A DNA stretch of 64,000 nucleotides from Paenibacillus sp. FSL R5-0345 (GCF_000758585.1 NZ_CP009281.1:3100001-3164000), one strand, 5' to 3'; counted from the first letter of the stretch, positions 52,113-60,910 are shown. Notes: a model not told the origin generated them from the sequence alone. Numbers and translations: made by a program.

Positions 52113-52804
52113 GTACTACTAAACTATTGATGAAGCAAGTGACCAAGACGTATGGAGACGGCGATACAACGGTATCTGTTCTGAACAATTTGAATCTTAT
52201 AGTCAATGAAGGGGAATTCGTCGCCGTCCTTGGGCCTTCGGGAACAGGGAAGAGTACATTCCTTTCAGCAGCGGGAGCACTTCTTACCCCTACCAGTGGT
52301 GAGATTTTCATAGATGGAGAATCGCTTACTGACAAAAGTAAAAGCGAGCTGACTGAGCTTCGTTTAGAGAAGATAGGCTTTATGTTCCAAAGCGCACAGC
52401 TACTGCCTTATTTGAAAGTTGAGGAGCAACTTCTCTTTGTAGCTAAACAAGCGAAGATGAGTGCTAAAGAAGCTAAAGAACGGGCAGCAGATTTGATGAA
52501 GCGTCTGGATATCTGGAAACGTCGGAACCATTATCCTGAGCAGTTATCTGGCGGCGAGAAGCAGCGTGTAGCCATTGCAAGAGCATGGATGAATAAACCT
52601 GCGATCTTGTTTGCAGATGAACCGACAGCAAGTTTAGATTTCAAACGGGGCAGAGAAGTCGTGCGAATGATTGCTGACGAAGTTAAGAGTGAAGGCAAGG
52701 CTGCTGTAATGGTCACTCATGATGAACGGATGCTTGAATGGTGCGACCGCGTGTTGCATCTGGAAGATGGACATTTGGTTGAACATGAGTTAAGCAAAAT
52801 TTAG
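52109..52804 (+). CDS. hrtA: haem efflux ABC transporter ATPase HrtA
   Basis: 231 residues: Walker A VLGPSGTGKSTFLSA near residue 41, Q-loop FMFQSAQLLPYLKVEEQLL, signature LSGGEKQRVAIARAW near 145, Walker B ILFADEPTASLDF near 165, H-loop VTHDE. MacB/LolD group. Translationally coupled to hrtB. It energises the FtsX-type HrtB. A strong terminator closes the operon. Confidence 0.9.
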   Translation: MSTTKLLMKQVTKTYGDGDTTVSVLNNLNLIVNEGEFVAVLGPSGTGKSTFLSAAGALLTPTSGEIFIDGESLTDKSKSELTELRLEKIGFMFQSAQLLPYLKVEEQLLFVAKQAKMSAKEAKERAADLMKRLDIWKRRNHYPEQLSGGEKQRVAIARAWMNKPAILFADEPTASLDFKRGREVVRMIADEVKSEGKAAVMVTHDERMLEWCDRVLHLEDGHLVEHELSKI

Positions 52805-52808
52805 TAGA

Positions 52809-52846
52809 AAAAAGATTCATGCCTTGAATGGCATGAATCTTTTTTT
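52809..52846 (+). terminator. terminator of the hss-hrt locus
   Basis: AAAAAGATTCATGCC (52809-52823) and GGCATGAATCTTTTT pair perfectly around TTGAAT and run into a seven-T tail. The A-run on the other side may let it also terminate the convergent asparaginase gene. Confidence 0.93.
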
Positions 52847-52868
52847 GTGTGTGAGTAATAGACTGTCC

Positions 52869-54029
52869 TTATTTGTCAGCTATGGTAACTTGGCCTGAGC
52901 CATATGTGTCAAACCAGCCTTTAATTGTGTTGAAATCGCTACTGAATGACAGTGCCAGTTCTAGTAGAATTCGGGCATGTGCTGCGTTCAGGTTGTCTCC
53001 GGCAATTATGCCGTCACTTGATGTATAGTTAGAACCGGAACCCGTACGAGTGGTAGCTACGAAGATCACTCCGTTTTCCTTAATAGCCTTTGTACGAGCT
53101 TCTCCCATCGCTTTGGATACGCCACCGGCCCCTGTGCCTGAAGTAACGATACCTTTTGCTCCGTCTTGGACGAAACCTTTAATTGCTCCTGCACCCGCAT
53201 CTTGGTAGGCATAAGCAATTTCAACCTTCGGCATATCGCTGCTCTTAATCTTAGTTAGATCGAATGGTGTTGCCCATTTGTCAGCGGTCAATAGCGCTCT
53301 GGAGTTCGCACGATATATTCTAATATTATTTTCATCGATATATCCGAGGATACCTAGTTGCGGACTTTCAAAAGTGTCAGTACGATAGGCATTCGTCTTG
53401 GTAACCTCTCTAGCTGTATGAATCTCGTCATTTAACATGAGTACAGTACCGTAATATTTCGTTTTTCCACTAGCAGCTAGTTTAATAGCATTGAATAGAT
53501 TAGCCTGAGCGTCACTTCCGATAACAGTCCATGGACGCATAGAACCAGTTACCACGACAGGTTTGGAGCTGCGAACAGTAAGATCAAGGAAATAAGCAAT
53601 TTCCTCCATCGTATCTGTACCTGTAGTAACAACGATACCGTCTTGGGTTTCTAGTGCTTTATCTACATTTAAGGAGAGATCATATAGTTGTTGCATGGTA
53701 TACGAGCCAGAGCCTGCATTCCCAAATTGATAGCTAGTTACATCGGCGAACTTTTTAAGGTTAGGCAGCGCCTTGACCATATCCTCCATTAACAAAGTCC
53801 CGGCTTTATAATTCTGAAAGCTGGTCTCATCCACAGATTTACCGGCAATCGTACCACCGGTTGCTATGACTTGGACCTTTGGAAGCTTAACTGTTCCTTC
53901 AATCGTTTGGGTAACCTCTGCAGCGTAAGTGGTAGAAACGGGAAGCATTGTTGAAGCGGAGAAGAGTAGTGTGAAAGTGAGTCCTGCGGCAACAGTAGTT
54001 TTGGCGAGCTTTGATTGAAATCCATTCAT
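52869..54029 (-). CDS. secreted type II L-asparaginase
   Basis: 386 residues. A Sec signal (MNGFQSKLAKTTVAAGLTFT, cleavage about residue 37 after TTYAA) precedes the asparaginase fold. VIATGGTIAG has the nucleophilic Thr60, VVTTGTDTMEEIAYFL the second Thr-Asp pair, VVVTGSMRPWT the third motif. It hydrolyses asparagine to aspartate and ammonia outside the cell; Bacillus AnsZ is the comparison. The upstream region holds two GlnR/TnrA-type boxes, so it is probably induced in nitrogen limitation. Confidence 0.93.
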   Translation of the reverse strand: MNGFQSKLAKTTVAAGLTFTLLFSASTMLPVSTTYAAEVTQTIEGTVKLPKVQVIATGGTIAGKSVDETSFQNYKAGTLLMEDMVKALPNLKKFADVTSYQFGNAGSGSYTMQQLYDLSLNVDKALETQDGIVVTTGTDTMEEIAYFLDLTVRSSKPVVVTGSMRPWTVIGSDAQANLFNAIKLAASGKTKYYGTVLMLNDEIHTAREVTKTNAYRTDTFESPQLGILGYIDENNIRIYRANSRALLTADKWATPFDLTKIKSSDMPKVEIAYAYQDAGAGAIKGFVQDGAKGIVTSGTGAGGVSKAMGEARTKAIKENGVIFVATTRTGSGSNYTSSDGIIAGDNLNAAHARILLELALSFSSDFNTIKGWFDTYGSGQVTIADK

Positions 54030-54068
54030 AGATGTAGCCTCCCATTTGAGTATGTACTTTCACTTATA

Positions 54069-54085
54069 TGTTATTTTATATTACA
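54069..54085. promoter_or_regulatory. GlnR/TnrA-type box, proximal
   Basis: TGTTATTTTATATTACA keeps both TGTNA and TNACA arms with the right 7-nt centre. It lies 40 nt before the asparaginase start codon. The centre deviates at two positions from the TGTNANATTTTNTNACA consensus. Confidence 0.6.
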
Positions 54086-54251
54086 TATAGGTGGTTCGTG
54101 ATTGGATTATATCTATGAATATATTATTACGACAAGTTTACTTACATGCTGATAAAACGCTTAAATCTACTATTTATGCCGATTTTCTATCTATTGCTTA
54201 TATATTATATGAATTTTATTAATCAACTTTTGAAGTAAAATATAATAGTTA

Positions 54252-54268
54252 TGTTATATTTTATAACA
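54252..54268. promoter_or_regulatory. GlnR/TnrA box, distal, exact consensus
   Basis: TGTTATATTTTATAACA matches TGTNANATTTTNTNACA at every position. It lies 223 nt upstream of the asparaginase start and 183 bp from the proximal box. Confidence 0.8.
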
Positions 54269-54301
54269 CTAAACTTGCGAGGTTTATGAATCTAATAAAT
54301 A

Positions 54302-54337
54302 ACAAAATGCCGGACTATCTTTGTGAGATTGTCCGGC
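54302..54337 (-). terminator. terminator of the LysR gene
   Basis: GCCGGAC-ATCT (54309-54320) pairs with AGAT-GTCCGGC (54326-54337) with one mismatch; on the minus strand it is followed by ATTTTGTTATTT. Confidence 0.75.
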
Positions 54338-54383
54338 GTTGCTAATCTATAAATTTGCTGCCGAAACTTTCTCGGCGGCCTGA

Positions 54384-55274
54384 CTACATGTCTTTTCTAG
54401 AGACTAGTAGTTTTTGTATAAACACATTGGTGGCCATGGAGGAGGAACTTTCTTTATGGCGGATGATAGAAAATTGTCTTTCAAGATGGTGATGTCTGAT
54501 GGGAAGTTCATAGATTTCACCACATGCTAATTCCTTACGCACAATCCATCTGGAGAGCATAGCGATTCCCAAACCGGAGGAGACCGCTTCTTTAACTCCT
54601 TGACTACTGTTGAAAACATATGATCTTTTGACAAATATCTCTTCTTCTTGAATGAAATGATCACTAAAAGCACGCGTTCCAGAGCCAGGCTCTCTCAGTA
54701 CCCAAACCTGATTTTGCAGCATGCTTTGCTCGACAGCCCCCCTTTTTGACAAAGGGTGATCGGCAGGGGAGACGATAATCATCTCATCCTTCATGTAAGG
54801 TGTGACGATCAGATCATTCTCATGGGCTTCTCCTTCGATAAAGCCTATGTCCAATTCATTAGATCTTACACCACCAATAATTTCTTCGGTATTACCGATT
54901 GTCACTTGAAGCTTAACTTGCGGGTACTGATTTGCAAATTCCGCAAGTCTTGAGGGTAATATATATTCTCCAATTGTAAAGCTCGCTCCAATATGTATAC
55001 TGCCAGTTACCTCATCCTGTAGCATTTGTATTTCCTGATGAGCTTCTTCAAAGTGGGCCAATATTTGCTTGGCGTGTTTATAAAGAATTGCACCTGCTTC
55101 GGTTAATCTCACTTGTTTCGGAGACCGGTGCAGAAGCTTTGCGCCTAGTTCATTCTCAAGATTCCGGATATGTAGACTGACACCGGGTTGAGAAAGATTT
55201 AGTAATTCTCCTGCTTTAGAGAAATGGCTTTGCTCAGCTACAGTAACGAATACCCGTAATGTATCAACAATCAT
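54384..55274 (-). CDS. LysR family transcriptional regulator, CysL-like
   Basis: 296 residues. The N-terminal HTH is LRVFVTVAEQSHFSKAGELLNLSQPGVSLHIRNLENELG, followed by the coiled linker and a periplasmic-binding-like effector domain (IHIGASFTIGEYILPSRLAEF, VREPGSGTRAFSDHF-type VLREPGSGTRAF, VSSGLGIAMLSRWIV). This pattern matches CysL/YwfK-type regulators, which control sulphur or related metabolism. The target is not evident; no sulphite reductase genes are nearby. Minus strand, GAGAGGG site. Confidence 0.9.
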   Translation of the reverse strand: MIVDTLRVFVTVAEQSHFSKAGELLNLSQPGVSLHIRNLENELGAKLLHRSPKQVRLTEAGAILYKHAKQILAHFEEAHQEIQMLQDEVTGSIHIGASFTIGEYILPSRLAEFANQYPQVKLQVTIGNTEEIIGGVRSNELDIGFIEGEAHENDLIVTPYMKDEMIIVSPADHPLSKRGAVEQSMLQNQVWVLREPGSGTRAFSDHFIQEEEIFVKRSYVFNSSQGVKEAVSSGLGIAMLSRWIVRKELACGEIYELPIRHHHLERQFSIIRHKESSSSMATNVFIQKLLVSRKDM

Positions 55275-55304
55275 AAAAATCCCTCTCTGAAAGTCCCAAA
55301 TGTA

Positions 55305-55736
55305 TTAAATTTTCTTATCAAGTACGAACTGAGCCTTCTTTTGTGAGAATCCAATTCGTGTGTAAAAACGTACGGCATCTTCCCTAGTTTGGTTTGTACG
55401 AACTCTTAATTTGTTCACTCCAATTTGTGCTGCCCAGCGTTCACAGGCTTCAACAAGTTGTTTACCGGTCCCTACTCCGCGATGTTGCTGATCGACCACT
55501 AAACCACCAATCTCAACAAAGGGTGGAGATTCAATTAACAATCGCACACTGGCATGAATCCATCCTATTAATTGCCTATCCGACTCTGCTACATAAATAA
55601 CATGATCTTTACGATTACTTATCTCTGGAATTCTTTCTTCTAGTTGCTCGATATTTAAAGGATAACCGAGTTCACTGGATACTCTTGCAATCTCTTGCGT
55701 ATCGTCTATTGTTGCTGTTCTAATAAGTATGTTCAT
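55305..55736 (-). CDS. GNAT family N-acetyltransferase
   Basis: 143 residues with the GNAT core: VIYVAESDRQLIGWIHASVR, then EIGGLVVDQQHRGVGTGKQLVEACERWA containing the acetyl-CoA loop Q-x-x-G-x-G (QHRGVG), and DAVRFYTRIGFSQKKAQFVLDK at the end, as in aminoglycoside-6'-acetyltransferase-like enzymes of unknown substrate. Upstream of lysR on the same strand, 30 nt apart, and probably co-transcribed. Confidence 0.9.
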   Translation of the reverse strand: MNILIRTATIDDTQEIARVSSELGYPLNIEQLEERIPEISNRKDHVIYVAESDRQLIGWIHASVRLLIESPPFVEIGGLVVDQQHRGVGTGKQLVEACERWAAQIGVNKLRVRTNQTREDAVRFYTRIGFSQKKAQFVLDKKI

Positions 55737-55803
55737 TCACCGCCTTAAAATGAAGTAAGTCTTTATTATATTTCATCTTGTACAGAGGAACACCTCTAAT
55801 AAG

Positions 55804-56640
55804 CTACTTTGTACTATTACGATAAGCGGATGGGGAAAGACCCATTGTCTTTTTAAAATACTTAGAGAAATGAGCTAATTCCATGCCGACTTGCTCCGCA
55901 ATATCCGAAATGCTGAAATCTGTGTAAGAAAGCTGTCTTTTGGCATGCTCCATACGTTTCAATTGAACATAGTGCATAGGAGTCACCCCCATGAATCTTT
56001 TGAAATAAGGAATGAAATAGTTCGGGTGGAGGTGGACAAGCTCTGCTAAGTCATCAATCTCTATGGGCTTATTCAGATATTTATCGATGTAATGGAGCAC
56101 ATGAGCCAGCTTGCCTTGGTCACCGGTGTGTATGAATTGAGTCATAAAGTCTGTATCACTACTATCGCTCGATTCTAGACAAGTGGCTATGAGATTGAGC
56201 AAACACGCTTGCGTGCGCAGGATAGATAGAACGTCGTCCTTTTGAAATTGTTCGATCATCTCTATGAAGATTGCCCTTATTGAATCTGGATTAGGTGAAT
56301 CGCAGATGTATAATTTTTTCTCTGCATGGAATAAGGGCCACTCCCCAATATCAGCATCAAAGTGGCAGTAATAACGGATATATGGATCATCAATAGAAGT
56401 TTCGGTAGTTTGTGTGCTCCCCGCAGGCATGATCATAAGCTGACCCGGTTTCGGATAATAGGTAATCCCGTTAATAATAACTTTTCCCATGCCCCCGTCT
56501 ATATAATATAGCCGATTAAAAGCGGGTGTTTCCAGCGTGCGGTTCCATCCGGGATATCTGTTACTCAGTTGGGCATGGGTCACAGTAACCTTGAGATTCT
56601 GCAGGAGACGTCCTGATAAGTTACCTGGGTTGTTCATCAT
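55804..56640 (-). CDS. AraC family transcriptional regulator
   Basis: 278 residues. A cupin-like N-terminal half (LYYIDGGMGKVIINGITYYPKPGQLMIMPAGS) senses a ligand. The C-terminal AraC domain has IDDLAELVHLHPNYFIPYFKRFMGVTPMHYVQ and ISDIAEQVGMELAHFSKYFKKTMGLSPSAYRN. It is divergent from a four-gene sugar operon starting 155 nt away and is its probable regulator. The inducer is unknown. Confidence 0.9.
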   Translation of the reverse strand: MMNNPGNLSGRLLQNLKVTVTHAQLSNRYPGWNRTLETPAFNRLYYIDGGMGKVIINGITYYPKPGQLMIMPAGSTQTTETSIDDPYIRYYCHFDADIGEWPLFHAEKKLYICDSPNPDSIRAIFIEMIEQFQKDDVLSILRTQACLLNLIATCLESSDSSDTDFMTQFIHTGDQGKLAHVLHYIDKYLNKPIEIDDLAELVHLHPNYFIPYFKRFMGVTPMHYVQLKRMEHAKRQLSYTDFSISDIAEQVGMELAHFSKYFKKTMGLSPSAYRNSTK

Positions 56641-56795
56641 CTAACTCCTTTAACGCTCGTATATCCTCATTATAACGGTTCTATTTAACTAAAACATCTT
56701 ACTTAAATGCAAATAAACCTTAATTTCAATCATGTTCATGTCCATAAATTAAGTATATCCTCTAAGCATAACCACTAATAAGGAAGTGACCAGAG

Positions 56796-57959
56796 ATGAG
56801 TACAGTTCGTTATGGAATTATTGGCATTGGAAATATGGGAACGGCACATGCGCAGAGTCTGCTGAGTGATATTAAGGGGGCTGAACTTACTGCCGTATGT
56901 GATATAAGAGAAGAACGTTTGAAATGGGCTGAAGAGCAATTACCTGAGAACGTCAGGAAGTATTCAACTCCGAAAGAATTATTCGAGTCACGTATCATGG
57001 ATGCGGTATTAATCTGTACTCCGCATTATGATCATCCTACACTTGCAATCGAAGCTTTTCAGCATGGTTATCATGTACTAGTGGAGAAGCCTGCAGGTGT
57101 TTATACGAAAGCTGTTCAACAGATGAATGATGCTGCAGCACAGTCTGACCGCAAATTTGGAATCATGTACAATCAGCGTACAAATCCTTTGTATCAGAAG
57201 CTGAGAGATCTTATTCAGTCTGGTGAGTTAGGTGAGATCCGCCGGACGAATTGGATTATTACCGACTGGTATAGATCGCAGAACTACTATAATTCTGGTG
57301 GCTGGCGGGCGACATGGGCGGGTGAAGGTGGTGGGGTATTGCTTAATCAAGATCCTCATCAGTTAGATTTATGGCAGTGGACAACAGGCATGATGCCGAA
57401 GCGGATAAGAGCATTTTGCCACTTTGGAAAATATCGCAACATTGAGGTTGAAGATGATGTAACCGCTTATGTGGAATATGAGAATGGAGCTACGGGTTTG
57501 TTTATTACTACAACTGGAGAGGCACCGGGGACCAATCGTTTTGAAATCAATGGCGATAATGGGAAAATCGTAGTGGAAGACGGGAAGCTGACCTTTTGGC
57601 GTTTACGTACACCTGAGCCTCAGTTCAACGCAGAATTCACAGGAGGATTCGGTAGTCCAGAGTGTTGGAAATGTGAGATTCCTGTAGAAAATGGCGGAGG
57701 GGAGCAACATAAAGGGATTCTACGGAACTTTACGAATGCCATTTTACATGATGAGGTATTACTTGCTCCTGGAGAGGAAGGGATTAAAGGGCTAACGCTT
57801 TCGAATGCTATGTATTTATCGGCTTGGACGGACAATTGGGTGGAGCTTCCGATAGATTCAGATTTATTCTATGAGAAACTAATGGAAAAAGTAAAAAATT
57901 CGACTTTCCAAAAGGAAACCTCAGAATCTAAAACATTGAATGTTAAAGGAACTCATTAA
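56796..57959 (+). CDS. Gfo/Idh/MocA family oxidoreductase
   Basis: 387 residues. YGIIGIGNMGTAHAQSL is the nucleotide loop, HVLVEKPAGVYTKA the EKP motif near residue 96, and GGGVLLNQDPHQLDLWQW near residue 183 the substrate-domain signature with Asp and His. The ~30-residue C-terminal extension (KVKNSTFQKETSESKTLNVK) is longer than usual. First gene of an operon with an isomerase and two more dehydrogenases, downstream of a divergent AraC gene. The substrate is probably a rare sugar, cyclitol or glycoside. Confidence 0.9.
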   Translation: MSTVRYGIIGIGNMGTAHAQSLLSDIKGAELTAVCDIREERLKWAEEQLPENVRKYSTPKELFESRIMDAVLICTPHYDHPTLAIEAFQHGYHVLVEKPAGVYTKAVQQMNDAAAQSDRKFGIMYNQRTNPLYQKLRDLIQSGELGEIRRTNWIITDWYRSQNYYNSGGWRATWAGEGGGVLLNQDPHQLDLWQWTTGMMPKRIRAFCHFGKYRNIEVEDDVTAYVEYENGATGLFITTTGEAPGTNRFEINGDNGKIVVEDGKLTFWRLRTPEPQFNAEFTGGFGSPECWKCEIPVENGGGEQHKGILRNFTNAILHDEVLLAPGEEGIKGLTLSNAMYLSAWTDNWVELPIDSDLFYEKLMEKVKNSTFQKETSESKTLNVKGTH

Positions 57960-57983
57960 ATCGAAGGAGAGAGGTTAAAGCCT

Positions 57984-58745
57984 ATGAAACGTTCAACGAT
58001 TGCGGCACAAATGTACACATTGCGTGATTTTACTCAAACGGCGGAGGATTTAAGAACAACTTTTCAAAAGGTATCAGCAATGGGTTATGAGAGTATTCAG
58101 ATTTCATCCATCGGACCGATTGATCCGAAACTAGTCAAAAAATATGCTGATGAAGCAGGGCTGGCCATATGTGCGACTCATGTGTCATGGGAGCGGTTAG
58201 TGAATGATCTGGACGCTCTTGCCGCAGAGCATAAGCTGTGGAATTGCAAATACATTGGACTTGGAAGTTTACCGGAAGAATTTCGTACTGGAATTGAAAG
58301 CTACCGAAAATTCGCAAAATTGATATCTGAAATTGCGTTAACACTCAAAGAACAATACGGTCTGCAATTTGTTTATCATAATCATGATTTTGAATTTGAA
58401 CGTTTTGACGGTATTACTGGAATGGAAGTATTGCTCAATGAGACGGACCCTGCAGTTGGTTTCATTCTTGATCTATATTGGGTTCAGGCAGGCGGGGCAA
58501 GTCCAGTGGAATGGATACGTAAAGTTGAAGGCAGAATGCAGGTCGTGCATTTAAAGGATATGGAGATTATAGACAGACAGCAAGTCTTTGCTGAGATCGG
58601 TGAAGGAAATATGAACTACGGTGAGATTATTACAGCTTGCCGTGGAACAGGTGTTGAATGGTATGTAGTGGAGCAAGATGTTTGCCGTCGTGATCCTTTT
58701 GAGAGTCTGGAGATTAGTCTGCGCTATCTGCTTAATCTTTTATAG
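57984..58745 (+). CDS. sugar phosphate isomerase/epimerase family protein
   Basis: 253 residues, xylose-isomerase-like TIM barrel. MYTLRDFTQTAEDL at the start, LQFVYHNHDFEFE (His and Glu), VGFILDLYWVQAGG (Asp), MQVVHLKDM (His) and WYVVEQDVC (Glu) are the metal- and substrate-binding strand ends, as in IolI/YcjR-like isomerases. GGAGAGAGG site 24 nt after the preceding dehydrogenase. Likely converts the keto-product of one of the neighbouring dehydrogenases, by inference. Confidence 0.9.
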   Translation: MKRSTIAAQMYTLRDFTQTAEDLRTTFQKVSAMGYESIQISSIGPIDPKLVKKYADEAGLAICATHVSWERLVNDLDALAAEHKLWNCKYIGLGSLPEEFRTGIESYRKFAKLISEIALTLKEQYGLQFVYHNHDFEFERFDGITGMEVLLNETDPAVGFILDLYWVQAGGASPVEWIRKVEGRMQVVHLKDMEIIDRQQVFAEIGEGNMNYGEIITACRGTGVEWYVVEQDVCRRDPFESLEISLRYLLNLL

Positions 58746-58775
58746 TATCACTTAGAAGCCATTAGGAGGATTCTG

Positions 58776-59864
58776 ATGAATAGAAAAGATGGAATGAACT
58801 ATGCCCCCACGTATGAAGCTAAACCAATAGTAAAGCCAGGTGAATTCATCTTCGCTGCGATTGCACTAGATCACGGTCATATTTACGGAATGTGTAACGG
58901 GCTCGTTGAGGCAGGGGCAGAGTTGAAATGGGTATATGATCCGGATGTTGAGAAAGTTAGAGCTTTCATAGCCAAATATCCTGGAGCTAGGGCTGCTGAT
59001 TCTATGGATGAAATATTGGAGGATCCAGAGGTTCGCTTAATTGCAGCGGCAGCTGTTCCTTCAGAGAGAGGACCTTTAGGAAATAAGGTTATGGCTCATG
59101 GGAAGGATTATTTTACGGATAAGACCCCTTTTACAACACTTGAACAACTGGATGATGCTAGAGCTATGGTCGCAGCAACCAATCAGAAGTATATGGTTTA
59201 CTATAGTGAGCGTCTTCATGTTGAAAGCGCAATCTATGCGGGACAGTTGATCCGTCAGGGGGCGATTGGTCGTGTTCTTCAAGTCATTGGATTAGGACCG
59301 CATCGTTTAAATGCTTCTAGTCGACCGGAATGGTTCTTTGAGCGGGATAAATATGGCGGAATCCTAAGTGATATTGGCAGCCATCAAATCGAACAATTTT
59401 TGTATTATGCAGATTGTCAGGATGCTTCAATTGTTCACAGTAAGGTAGCTAATTATAATCATCCATCTTACCCTGAATTGGAGGACTTTGGTGATGCGAC
59501 GCTTGTCGGGGACAATGGCGCAACCCAGTATTTTCGAGTAGATTGGTTTACACCTGATGGGCTCGGAACCTGGGGAGATGGACGTACAATGATCATGGGG
59601 ACTGAAGGCTATATTGAATTGCGAAAATATACTGATGTCGGGCGTTCTAATACAACAGATCATGTGTACTGGGTGAACGGAGAAGGGGAGCATTATGAAC
59701 ATGTGGCTGGAAAAGTTGGTTTTCCGTTCTTTGGTGAGCTTATCCTCGATTGTCTGAACCGGACGGAGCAGGCGATGACACAGGCACATGTCTTTAAGGC
59801 TGCTGAACTATGTCTGATGGCTCAAGCTCAAGCGATGAATCTAACCCCTGATCAACTAAAATAG
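58776..59864 (+). CDS. divergent Gfo/Idh/MocA family oxidoreductase
   Basis: 362 residues. The fold pattern is that of the family but the key motifs differ: the usual G-x-G-x-x-[AG] loop is replaced by AAIALDHGHIYGMCNGL and the EKP motif by YFTDKTPFTTLEQLD. The substrate domain is recognisable (YGGILSDIGSHQIEQFLYY with the D...H pair; MIMGTEGYIELRKY). This subgroup with a DHGHI N-terminus is widespread but uncharacterised. It may bind the cofactor differently or have lost dehydrogenase activity. GGAGGA site, 30 nt after the isomerase. Confidence 0.85.
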   Translation: MNRKDGMNYAPTYEAKPIVKPGEFIFAAIALDHGHIYGMCNGLVEAGAELKWVYDPDVEKVRAFIAKYPGARAADSMDEILEDPEVRLIAAAAVPSERGPLGNKVMAHGKDYFTDKTPFTTLEQLDDARAMVAATNQKYMVYYSERLHVESAIYAGQLIRQGAIGRVLQVIGLGPHRLNASSRPEWFFERDKYGGILSDIGSHQIEQFLYYADCQDASIVHSKVANYNHPSYPELEDFGDATLVGDNGATQYFRVDWFTPDGLGTWGDGRTMIMGTEGYIELRKYTDVGRSNTTDHVYWVNGEGEHYEHVAGKVGFPFFGELILDCLNRTEQAMTQAHVFKAAELCLMAQAQAMNLTPDQLK

Positions 59865-59895
59865 CGAATGGAACGATTATAGGAGGGTGGAATAG

Positions 59896-60897
59896 ATGAC
59901 TACACTTGGAGCAGCGATTATTGGCTGCGGGGCGATTTATCCTCTCCATGCTAAAGCAATATCAGCTATAACAGATGTAAATCTCCTTACTGTTGTAGAT
60001 ATTGATGCTGATAAAGCTAAACAAGCGGGAATAGAATACGCCTGCCATGTCACTGATGATTATAGGGAAATACTCAATGATAATCGTATTGACGTTGTAC
60101 ATCTCTGTACACCTCATTATCTTCATGCTGAAATGGCTGTAGAGCTATTGCATGCAGGGAAGCATGTATTAACTGAAAAACCAATCGCAGTTGATCTTCC
60201 TTCAGCCAAGCTTATGTTGGATGCAGCGGAAAAGAGTTCAGGCCAGCTTGGTGTGGTGTTCCAGAACCGTTATAATGATGCATCGATCTATATTAAGAAG
60301 ACGATTGATTCTGGCGCTTTAGGAAAACTGCTTTGTATGAAGGGGATCGTAACCTGGCACCGAAACGAAAGTTATTACAGAGATAGTAACTGGAGAGGAA
60401 GATGGTCCACGGAAGGCGGAGGGGTTCTAATTAATCAGACCATTCATACCTTGGACTTACTCCAGTGGTTTGGAGGGGAGATAACCTCTGTGAAAGGCAG
60501 TATTACCACGGATGTGCTGGATGATGTCATTGAAGTAGAAGATACCGCACATGCTTGCATCGACTTCGCCACTAATGTTCGCGGGTTATTTTATGGTACG
60601 AATACCTATCTTGAGAACTCTCCGGTGGAGTTGGAGCTAGTCTTTGAAGAGGGAACGCTTACCCTTCGTAGAGACTACTTGTATCTTTGGAAAGATGGGA
60701 AGGAAAGCTTGGTTTGTCAGCCTATTTTCAGTCCTACCGAAGGAAAGTCGTATTGGGGGACTGGGCATAAAAGACTGATTGAGGACTTCTATGACCATAT
60801 TTTTAGTGGACGAAAGTTTTGGCTTGATGGTTCTGAAGGGATAAAGGCACTGGAGCTTGTGAAGGCTATTTACAGCTCATCGCAGAGGAATAAATAA
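59896..60897 (+). CDS. Gfo/Idh/MocA family oxidoreductase
   Basis: 333 residues. AAIIGCGAIYPLHAKAI is the nucleotide loop, HVLTEKPIAVDLPSAK the EKP motif near residue 95, GGGVLINQTIHTLDLLQWF near residue 175 the substrate signature. It is related in architecture to the first gene of the operon (same GGGVL-N-Q...H..DL pattern) and may accept a similar sugar. Last gene; a terminator follows. Confidence 0.9.
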   Translation: MTTLGAAIIGCGAIYPLHAKAISAITDVNLLTVVDIDADKAKQAGIEYACHVTDDYREILNDNRIDVVHLCTPHYLHAEMAVELLHAGKHVLTEKPIAVDLPSAKLMLDAAEKSSGQLGVVFQNRYNDASIYIKKTIDSGALGKLLCMKGIVTWHRNESYYRDSNWRGRWSTEGGGVLINQTIHTLDLLQWFGGEITSVKGSITTDVLDDVIEVEDTAHACIDFATNVRGLFYGTNTYLENSPVELELVFEEGTLTLRRDYLYLWKDGKESLVCQPIFSPTEGKSYWGTGHKRLIEDFYDHIFSGRKFWLDGSEGIKALELVKAIYSSSQRNK

Positions 60898-60910
60898 TCA
60901 TCAATATAGT

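Larger units (their letters stand above)
54030..54383. other. asparaginase control region and lysR 3' end
   Basis: A 354-nt AT-rich gap without a gene I can support. It holds two GlnR/TnrA-type boxes (54069-54085 and 54252-54268), a minus-strand TATAAT (54204-54209) that could be the -10 of the asparaginase promoter, and the terminator of the LysR gene (54309-54337). Confidence 0.6.

Noticed and set aside
59427..59789. 120-codon minus-strand frame inside the third dehydrogenase of the second sugar operon
   Set aside because: Antisense to a continuous conserved family frame; composition is that of a codon shadow.
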